Shown: positions 54,438 to 64,000 of the stretch, piece after piece
Layout: each line of letters opens with the position of its first letter
Numbering within the stretch: position 1 is the stretch's first letter
Assembly (NCBI GenBank): GCA_964058845.1
Contig: CAXKVR010000467.1
Location: 16,479 to 80,478 of the forward strand
Direction of reading: 5' to 3'
Length of the DNA stretch: 64,000 bases
Source: Carex sylvatica
Taxonomy: Eukaryota > Streptophyta > Magnoliopsida > Poales > Cyperaceae
Program-made: the position numbers and the translations under genes
Notes under the pieces: generated by a model
Told to the model about the DNA's origin: nothing
Databases searched by the model: none
What the model saw: only the letters and a program-made list of their open reading frames with translations

Positions 54438-57400
54438 GTAAACTAACTCTTAAAAATATATTATAGAATAAGCAACTTGCAAAACCAGAAAATATAAAGG
54501 AACTTACTTGAGACATTAGGCTGATCCCGGGCCCCTTCTCATTCCTAAGGGCTTCTTCAATTAAGACTTTGTTAAGGGGGTAACACTCTAACCCCCCCTT
54601 CTTGTCAACAATAAGGTTCAATGATTGCACAATATCCTCCTACACGAATGTGTTACAAAAGCGAAGTAACTTAACAATAGTCTTTTGCACCAAACAAACA
54701 TGTATAATTAAAAAAAAAAAAATCCTGAGTCAAGGGTTGGAAAATACAAACCCTATTCATCTCAAGTTTATAGAGATCGACAAAAAGTGAAATCAATTCG
54801 TTCACATTTTGTCTTCCATGTCTCAGGGCAATAGCCACCTGTGACAAAAACAGGTCATTATTTGTACAACCATGAACTAGATTAACAATTTCATCAAGAT
54901 TGACAAAAGGAACCTACGTTGGCACTCTTAGCTACATTTATCACATCATAATCATCACCTTACAGTTCCGGGTATCCTTTCAAAATTTCTTTAGTTCTAG
55001 CGTGAGACAAAAATTGGAAATAAACAGCAATAGCCACCTGCTGCGATTGTCCTCTTAGCCACCTGATGAAGAGCGTATCCTTTCAAATTTTTGTCTCACT
55101 GCTGCGATTGTCCTTCTTTTCAACAGTAATCCACTAAACAAGGAAATAAACAAATTCATGAGAAATTAACAACATAGACACAAGTCTAAAACAAATTGTT
55201 AGATTTTCCTTTTCGATTGTCAATACCAACCCCTTCTGCCTTTTCTTAAATCATCATCATTATCATTAACAATAATAATTAACAACAAAGATGATGGTCA
55301 GAAGGCCTAAGTCATATAACAATAACATTCATAATAATTGCAAAATGTGCAAAAGGATGAGAGTTCACCTCAATAATTTTATGTAGCTCCTCTATGAACT
55401 TCTGATATGCACGGTCATATTCATAGGTACGAGAAAAAGAAGCATAATTGTAGTAGAATGGGTGGTCATCCTGCATTGATGAAGAGGGTATTATATTAGA
55501 TTAGCAGAATTAGTAAGCAAAATACATACCTAAGGGTTTCTCTCTAAAAATAAATAAATAAATAAATAAAATAAGCAGAATACAAGAAGGATAATCATCA
55601 TGAGAAATTAACAGCCACCTGTGACAAAAATTTGTTTATTTCCTTGTTTAGTGGATTACTGTTTTAGACTTTAGTTCTAATCTAATATAATACCCTCTTC
55701 ATCAGCACTACAAGGATTACTGTTGAAAAGGAGGACAATCGCAGCAGTGAGACAAAAATTCACCTTATCATGGATCCACATCTTCATGCAATCATACTAG
55801 AGATGGGACAGGAAATTGAATAGAGTCAGGCTAAGTAGGTAAACTAACTCTTTAACATATATTATAGAATAAGCAACTTGCAAAACCAGAAAATATAAAG
55901 GAACTTACTTGAGACATTAGGCTGATCCCGGGCCCCTTCTCATTCCTAAGGGCTTCTTCAATTAAGACTTTGTTAAGGGGGTAACACTCTAACCCCCCCT
56001 TCTTGTCAACGATAAGGTTCAATGATTGCACAATATCCTCCTACACGAATGTGTTACAAAAGCGAAGTAACTTAACAATAGTCTTTTGCACCAAACAAAC
56101 ATGTATAATTAAAAAAAAAAAAATCCTGAGTCAAGGGTTGGAAAATACAAACCCTATTCATCTCAAGTTTATAGAGATCGACAAAAAGTGAAATCAATTC
56201 GTTCACATTTTGTCTTCCATGTCTCAGGGCAATAGCCACCTGTGACAAAAACAGGTCATTATTTGTACAACCATGAACTAGATTAACAATTTCATCAAGA
56301 TTGACAAAAGGAACCTACGTTGGCACTCTTAGCTACATTTATCACATCATAATCATCACCTTACAGTTCCGGGTATCCTTTCAAAATTTCTTTAGTTCTA
56401 GCGTGAGACAAAAATTGGAAATAAACAGCAATAGCCACCTGCTGCGATTGTCCTCTTAGCCACCTGATGAAGAGCGTATCCTTTCAAATTTTTGTCTCAC
56501 TGCTGCGATTGTCCTTCTTTTCAACAGTAATCCACTAAACAAGGAAATAAACAAATTCATGAGAAATTAACAACATAGACACAAGTCTAAAACAAATTGT
56601 TAGATTTTCCTTTTCGATTGTCAATACCAACCCCTTCTGCCTTTTCTTAAATCATCATCATTATCATTAACAATAATAATTAACAACAAAGATGATGGTC
56701 AGAAGGCCTAAGTCATATAACAATAACATTCATAATAATTGCAAAATGTGCAAAAGGATGAGAGTTCACCTCAATAATTTTATGTAGCTCCTCTATGAAC
56801 TTCTGATATGCACGGTCATATTCATAGGTACGAGAAAAAGAAGCATAATTGTAGTAGAATGGGTGGTCATCCTGCATTGATGAAGAGGGTATTATATTAG
56901 ATTAGCAGAATTAGTAAGCAAAATACATACCTAAGGGTTTCTCTCTAAAAATAAATAAATAAATAAATAAAATAAGCAGAATACAAGAAGGATAATCATC
57001 ATGAGAAATTAACAGCCACCTGTGACAAAAATTTGTTTATTTCCTTGTTTAGTGGATTACTGTTTTAGACTTTAGTTCTAATCTAATATAATACCCTCTT
57101 CATCAGCACTACAAGGATTACTGTTGAAAAGGAGGACAATCGCAGCAGTGAGACAAAAATTCACCTTATCATGGATCCACATCTTCATGCAATCATACTA
57201 GAGATGGGACAGGAAATTGAATAGAGTCAGGCTAAGTAGGTAAACTAACTCTTTAACATATATTATAGAATAAGCAACTTGCAAAACCAGAAAATATAAA
57301 GGAACTTACTTGAGACATTAGGCTGATCCCGGGCCCCTTCTCATTCCTAAGGGCTTCTTCAATTAAGACTTTGTTAAGGGGGTAACACTCTAACCCCCCC

Positions 57401-60400
57401 CTTCTTGTCAACGATAAGGTTCAATGATTGCACAATATCCTCCTACACGAATGTGTTACAAAAGCGAAGTAACTTAACAATAGTCTTTTGCACCAAACAA
57501 ACATGTATAATTAAAAAAAAAAAAATCCTGAGTCAAGGGTTGGAAAATACAAACCCTATTCATCTCAAGTTTATAGAGATCGACAAAAAGTGAAATCAAT
57601 TCGTTCACATTTTGTCTTCCATGTCTCAGGGCAATAGCCACCTGTGACAAAAACAGGTCATTATTTGTACAACCATGAACTAGATTAACAATTTCATCAA
57701 GATTGACAAAAGGAACCTACGTTGGCACTCTTAGCTACATTTATCACATCATAATCATCACCTTACAGTTCCGGGTATCCTTTCAAAATTTCTTTAGTTC
57801 TAGCGTGAGACAAAAATTGGAAATAAACAGCAATAGCCACCTGCTGCGATTGTCCTCTTAGCCACCTGATGAAGAGCGTATCCTTTCAAATTTTTGTCTC
57901 ACTGCTGCGATTGTCCTCCTTTTCAACAGTAATCCACTAAACAAGGAAATAAACAAATTCATGAGAAATTAACAACATAGACACAAGTCTAAAACAAATT
58001 GTTAGATTTTCCTTTTCGATTGTCAATACCAACCCCTTCTGCCTTTTCTTAAATCATCATCATTATCATTAACAATAATAATTAACAACAAAGATGATGG
58101 TCAGAAGGCCTAAGTCATATAACAATAACATTCATAATAATTGCAAAATGTGCAAAAGGATGAGAGTTCACCTCAATAATTTTATGTAGCTCCTCTATGA
58201 ACTTCTGATATGCACGGTCATATTCATAGGTACGAGAAAAAGAAGCATAATTGTAGTAGAATGGGTGGTCATCCTGCATTGATGAAGAGGGTATTATATT
58301 AGATTAGCAGAATTAGTAAGCAAAATACATACCTAAGGGTTTCTCTCTAAAAATAAATAAATAAATAAATAAAATAAGCAGAATACAAGAAGGATAATCA
58401 TCATGAGAAATTAACAGCCACCTGTGACAAAAATTTGTTTATTTCCTTGTTTAGTGGATTACTGTTTTAGACTTTAGTTCTAATCTAATATAATACCCTC
58501 TTCATCAGCACTACAAGGATTACTGTTGAAAAGGAGGACAATCGCAGCAGTGAGACAAAAATTCACCTTATCATGGATCCACATCTTCATGCAATCATAC
58601 TAGAGATGGGACAGGAAATTGAATAGAGTCAGGCTAAGTAGGTAAACTAACTCTTTAACATATATTATAGAATAAGCAACTTGCAAAACCAGAAAATATA
58701 AAGGAACTTACTTGAGACATTAGGCTGATCCCGGGCCCCTTCTCATTCCTAAGGGCTTCTTCAATTAAGACTTTGTTAAGGGGGTAACACTCTAACCCCC
58801 CCCTTCTTGTCAACGATAAGGTTCAATGATTGCACAATATCCTCCTACACGAATGTGTTACAAAAGCGAAGTAACTTAACAATAGTCTTTTGCACCAAAC
58901 AAACATGTATAATTAAAAAAAAAAAAATCCTGAGTCAAGGGTTGGAAAATACAAACCCTATTCATCTCAAGTTTATAGAGATCGACAAAAAGTGAAATCA
59001 ATTCGTTCACATTTTGTCTTCCATGTCTCAGGGCAATAGCCACCTGTGACAAAAACAGGTCATTATTTGTACAACCATGAACTAGATTAACAATTTCATC
59101 AAGATTGACAAAAGGAACCTACGTTGGCACTCTTAGCTACATTTATCACATCATAATCATCACCTTACAGTTCCGGGTATCCTTTCAAAATTTCTTTAGT
59201 TCTAGCGTGAGACAAAAATTGGAAATAAACAGCAATAGCCACCTGCTGCGATTGTCCTCTTAGCCACCTGATGAAGAGCGTATCCTTTCAAATTTTTGTC
59301 TCACTGCTGCGATTGTCCTCCTTTTCAACAGTAATCCACTAAACAAGGAAATAAACAAATTCATGAGAAATTAACAACATAGACACAAGTCTAAAACAAA
59401 TTGTTAGATTTTCCTTTTCGATTGTCAATACCAACCCCTTCTGCCTTTTCTTAAATCATCATCATTATCATTAACAATAATAATTAACAACAAAGATGAT
59501 GGTCAGAAGGCCTAAGTCATATAACAATAACATTCATAATAATTGCAAAATGTGCAAAAGGATGAGAGTTCACCTCAATAATTTTATGTAGCTCCTCTAT
59601 GAACTTCTGATATGCACGGTCATATTCATAGGTACGAGAAAAAGAAGCATAATTGTAGTAGAATGGGTGGTCATCCTGCATTGATGAAGAGGGTATTATA
59701 TTAGATTAGCAGAATTAGTAAGCAAAATACATACCTAAGGGTTTCTCTCTAAAAATAAATAAATAAATAAATAAAATAAGCAGAATACAAGAAGGATAAT
59801 CATCATGAGAAATTAACAGCCACCTGTGACAAAAATTTGTTTATTTCCTTGTTTAGTGGATTACTGTTTTAGACTTTAGTTCTAATCTAATATAATACCC
59901 TCTTCATCAGCACTACAAGGATTACTGTTGAAAAGGAGGACAATCGCAGCAGTGAGACAAAAATTCACCTTATCATGGATCCACATCTTCATGCAATCAT
60001 ACTAGAGATGGGACAGGAAATTGAATAGAGTCAGGCTAAGTAGGTAAACTAACTCTTTAACATATATTATAGAATAAGCAACTTGCAAAACCAGAAAATA
60101 TAAAGGAACTTACTTGAGACATTAGGCTGATCCCGGGCCCCTTCTCATTCCTAAGGGCTTCTTCAATTAAGACTTTGTTAAGGGGGTAACACTCTAACCC
60201 CCCCCTTCTTGTCAACGATAAGGTTCAATGATTGCACAATATCCTCCTACACGAATGTGTTACAAAAGCGAAGTAACTTAACAATAGTCTTTTGCACCAA
60301 ACAAACATGTATAATTAAAAAAAAAAAAATCCTGAGTCAAGGGTTGGAAAATACAAACCCTATTCATCTCAAGTTTATAGAGATCGACAAAAAGTGAAAT

Positions 60401-63400
60401 CAATTCGTTCACATTTTGTCTTCCATGTCTCAGGGCAATAGCCACCTGTGACAAAAACAGGTCATTATTTGTACAACCATGAACTAGATTAACAATTTCA
60501 TCAAGATTGACAAAAGGAACCTACGTTGGCACTCTTAGCTACATTTATCACATCATAATCATCACCTTACAGTTCCGGGTATCCTTTCAAAATTTCTTTA
60601 GTTCTAGCGTGAGACAAAAATTGGAAATAAACAGCAATAGCCACCTGCTGCGATTGTCCTCTTAGCCACCTGATGAAGAGCGTATCCTTTCAAATTTTTG
60701 TCTCACTGCTGCGATTGTCCTTCTTTTCAACAGTAATCCACTAAACAAGGAAATAAACAAATTCATGAGAAATTAACAACATAGACACAAGTCTAAAACA
60801 AATTGTTAGATTTTCCTTTTCGATTGTCAATACCAACCCCTTCTGCCTTTTCTTAAATCATCATCATTATCATTAACAATAATAATTAACAACAAAGATG
60901 ATGGTCAGAAGGCCTAAGTCATATAACAATAACATTCATAATAATTGCAAAATGTGCAAAAGGATGAGAGTTCACCTCAATAATTTTATGTAGCTCCTCT
61001 ATGAACTTCTGATATGCACGGTCATATTCATAGGTACGAGAAAAAGAAGCATAATTGTAGTAGAATGGGTGGTCATCCTGCATTGATGAAGAGGGTATTA
61101 TATTAGATTAGCAGAATTAGTAAGCAAAATACATACCTAAGGGTTTCTCTCTAAAAATAAATAAATAAATAAATAAAATAAGCAGAATACAAGAAGGATA
61201 ATCATCATGAGAAATTAACAGCCACCTGTGACAAAAATTTGTTTATTTCCTTGTTTAGTGGATTACTGTTTTAGACTTTAGTTCTAATCTAATATAATAC
61301 CCTCTTCATCAGCACTACAAGGATTACTGTTGAAAAGGAGGACAATCGCAGCAGTGAGACAAAAATTCACCTTATCATGGATCCACATCTTCATGCAATC
61401 ATACTAGAGATGGGACAGGAAATTGAATAGAGTCAGGCTAAGTAGGTAAACTAACTCTTTAACATATATTATAGAATAAGCAACTTGCAAAACCAGAAAA
61501 TATAAAGGAACTTACTTGAGACATTAGGCTGATCCCGGGCCCCTTCTCATTCCTAAGGGCTTCTTCAATTAAGACTTTGTTAAGGGGGTAACACTCTAAC
61601 CCCCCCCTTCTTGTCAACGATAAGGTTCAATGATTGCACAATATCCTCCTACACGAATGTGTTACAAAAGCGAAGTAACTTAACAATAGTCTTTTGCACC
61701 AAACAAACATGTATAATTAAAAAAAAAAAATCCTGAGTCAAGGGTTGGAAAATACAAACCCTATTCATCTCAAGTTTATAGAGATCGACAAAAAGTGAAA
61801 TCAATTCGTTCACATTTTGTCTTCCATGTCTCAGGGCAATAGCCACCTGTGACAAAAACAGGTCATTATTTGTACAACCATGAACTAGATTAACAATTTC
61901 ATCAAGATTGACAAAAGGAACCTACGTTGGCACTCTTAGCTACATTTATCACATCATAATCATCACCTTACAGTTCCGGGTATCCTTTCAAAATTTCTTT
62001 AGTTCTAGCGTGAGACAAAAATTGGAAATAAACAGCAATAGCCACCTGCTGCGATTGTCCTCTTAGCCACCTGATGAAGAGCGTATCCTTTCAAATTTTT
62101 GTCTCACTGCTGCGATTGTCCTCCTTTTCAACAGTAATCCACTAAACAAGGAAATAAACAAATTCATGAGAAATTAACAACATAGACACAAGTCTAAAAC
62201 AAATTGTTAGATTTTCCTTTTCGATTGTCAATACCAACCCCTTCTGCCTTTTCTTAAATCATCATCATTATCATTAACAATAATAATTAACAACAAAGAT
62301 GATGGTCAGAAGGCCTAAGTCATATAACAATAACATTCATAATAATTGCAAAATGTGCAAAAGGATGAGAGTTCACCTCAATAATTTTATGTAGCTCCTC
62401 TATGAACTTCTGATATGCACGGTCATATTCATAGGTACGAGAAAAAGAAGCATAATTGTAGTAGAATGGGTGGTCATCCTGCATTGATGAAGAGGGTATT
62501 ATATTAGATTAGCAGAATTAGTAAGCAAAATACATACCTAAGGGTTTCTCTCTAAAAATAAATAAATAAATAAATAAAATAAGCAGAATACAAGAAGGAT
62601 AATCATCATGAGAAATTAACAGCCACCTGTGACAAAAATTTGTTTATTTCCTTGTTTAGTGGATTACTGTTTTAGACTTTAGTTCTAATCTAATATAATA
62701 CCCTCTTCATCAGCACTACAAGGATTACTGTTGAAAAGGAGGACAATCGCAGCAGTGAGACAAAAATTCACCTTATCATGGATCCACATCTTCATGCAAT
62801 CATACTAGAGATGGGACAGGAAATTGAATAGAGTCAGGCTAAGTAGGTAAACTAACTCTTTAACATATATTATAGAATAAGCAACTTGCAAAACCAGAAA
62901 ATATAAAGGAACTTACTTGAGACATTAGGCTGATCCCGGGCCCCTTCTCATTCCTAAGGGCTTCTTCAATTAAGACTTTGTTAAGGGGGTAACACTCTAA
63001 CCCCCCCCTTCTTGTCAACGATAAGGTTCAATGATTGCACAATATCCTCCTACACGAATGTGTTACAAAAGCGAAGTAACTTAACAATAGTCTTTTGCAC
63101 CAAACAAACATGTATAATTAAAAAAAAAAAAATCCTGAGTCAAGGGTTGGAAAATACAAACCCTATTCATCTCAAGTTTATAGAGATCGACAAAAAGTGA
63201 AATCAATTCGTTCACATTTTGTCTTCCATGTCTCAGGGCAATAGCCACCTGTGACAAAAACAGGTCATTATTTGTACAACCATGAACTAGATTAACAATT
63301 TCATCAAGATTGACAAAAGGAACCTACGTTGGCACTCTTAGCTACATTTATCACATCATAATCATCACCTTACAGTTCCGGGTATCCTTTCAAAATTTCT

Positions 63401-64000
63401 TTAGTTCTAGCGTGAGACAAAAATTGGAAATAAACAGCAATAGCCACCTGCTGCGATTGTCCTCTTAGCCACCTGATGAAGAGCGTATCCTTTCAAATTT
63501 TTGTCTCACTGCTGCGATTGTCCTCCTTTTCAACAGTAATCCACTAAACAAGGAAATAAACAAATTCATGAGAAATTAACAACATAGACACAAGTCTAAA
63601 ACAAATTGTTAGATTTTCCTTTTCGATTGTCAATACCAACCCCTTCTGCCTTTCTTAAATCATCATCATTATCATTAACAATAATAATTAACAACAAAGA
63701 TGATGGTCAGAAGGCCTAAGTCATATAACAATAACATTCATAATAATTGCAAAATGTGCAAAAGGATGAGAGTTCACCTCAATAATTTTATGTAGCTCCT
63801 CTATGAACTTCTGATATGCACGGTCATATTCATAGGTACGAGAAAAAGAAGCATAATTGTAGTAGAATGGGTGGTCATCCTGCATTGATGAAGAGGGTAT
63901 TATATTAGATTAGCAGAATTAGTAAGCAAAATACATACCTAAGGGTTTCTCTCTAAAAATAAATAAATAAATAAATAAAATAAGCAGAATACAAGAAGGA
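54431..64000. repeat. Tandem array of 1401/1402-bp units (6.8 copies, runs off the window)
   Basis: Units start at the word TAAGTA(A/G)GTAAACTAACTC: 54431, 55832, 57233, 58635, 60037, 61439 and 62840, giving periods 1401, 1401, 1402, 1402, 1402 and 1401. Copies are nearly identical. Differences seen: a C-run of 7 in copies 1-2 and 8 in copies 3-7; TCCTT against TCCTC before CTTTTCAACAG (T in copies 1, 2, 5; C in 3, 4, 6, 7); CAACAATAAGG in copy 1 against CAACGATAAGG elsewhere; one fewer A in copy 6; and a T deletion in copy 7 near 63652. The first 40 bp of copy 1 are the most diverged, as expected at an array edge. Each unit also holds an (AAAT)n run and internal inverted duplicates (TCACTGCTGCGATTGTCC and GGACAATCGCAGCAGTGA). 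Confidence 0.97.
54508..55796 (-). pseudogene. Exon-like gene fragments in each repeat unit (unit 1 shown)
   Basis: Four minus-strand pieces with acceptor and donor sites. 55796-55764: CTCTAG|, reads YDCMKMWIHDK. 55470-55369: TGCAG|, reads DDHPFYYNYASF then RTYEYDRAYQKFIEELHK. 54838-54752: CACAG|, reads VAIALRHGRQNVNELI then FVDLYKLEMNR. 54639-54508: TGTAG|, reads EDIVQSLNLIVDKKGG and IEEALRNEKGPG, donor CAA|GTAAGT. All are whole codons (11, 34, 29 and 44) in phase 0, which is unlikely by chance. I do not recognise the parent protein; the content is helical and charged. The last piece spans the C-run: copies 1-2 keep frame, copies 3-7 have one extra base and are frameshifted. The plus-strand 62-residue frame repeated in most copies is the antisense of this region. 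Confidence 0.6.

Noticed and set aside
54602..63200. A 62-residue plus-strand frame starting MSTIRFND repeated in most copies of the array
   Set aside because: It is the antisense of the exon-like piece at 54639-54508 and crosses splice sites and an A-run. It recurs only because the unit recurs.
54431..64000. CRISPR-like array
   Set aside because: The units are 1.4 kb, contiguous and without spacers, and the DNA is plant nuclear.

Overview
This window is nuclear DNA of a flowering plant, most likely a eudicot. It is AT-rich and intron-rich, with GT..AG introns, chloroplast transit peptides and dense DNA-transposon remnants. The species cannot be named from sequence alone. Exon joins below were worked out by hand from splice consensus, reading phase and remembered family sequence, without transcript data.

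Five intact genes lie between about 18 and 47 kb. (1) GRXS16, minus strand, two exons, 18144-20710: a plastid monothiol glutaredoxin with a GIY-YIG-like N-terminus and a CGFS active site. (2) An FLN2-type fructokinase-like protein, minus strand, five exons, 21502-26232, with an expanded array of basic AT-hook-like repeats. (3) MTP1, plus strand, an intronless CDS behind a 5'UTR intron, 30638-31795: a vacuolar Zn/H+ antiporter with a His-rich loop. (4) A plastid stearoyl-ACP desaturase, plus strand, four coding exons, 35609-38298. (5) Asparagine synthetase, minus strand, thirteen exons, 39967-47228. GRXS16, FLN2 and the desaturase are plastid proteins, but nothing suggests that these neighbours are co-regulated.

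The first 18 kb has no intact gene. It is built of transposon remnants: a Mutator-like MITE with a near-perfect 9-bp target-site duplication and a matching empty site nearby, a second inverted-repeat element with internal 175-bp tandem repeats, a 1.5-kb non-autonomous MULE with long terminal inverted repeats, a 5S-rRNA-derived pseudogene, and a Pack-MULE. The Pack-MULE (15363-16187, perfect 9-bp duplication) has captured two exons and an intron of a non-specific phospholipase C gene. Just before GRXS16 lies a broken copy of GRXS16 exon 1.

A recurrent MITE group occurs at least a dozen times, between genes and inside introns. Its members share a core (terms such as GGAGACCAAATTTTA and TTTTTTACTATTT, read on either strand) but carry different ends. 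Several have recognisable 9-10 bp duplications. tRNA-derived SINEs sit in introns of GRXS16 and the desaturase.

From 53.4 kb a MULE terminal region, shared with the 12-13.7 kb element, precedes a transposase-N-terminus-like ORF. From 54431 to the window end runs a tandem array of nearly identical 1401/1402-bp units, almost seven copies. Each unit carries four phase-0 exon-like pieces of an unidentified gene on the minus strand, plus internal inverted duplications. This gene-fragment macrosatellite beside a MULE, and the Pack-MULE, are the most notable structures here.
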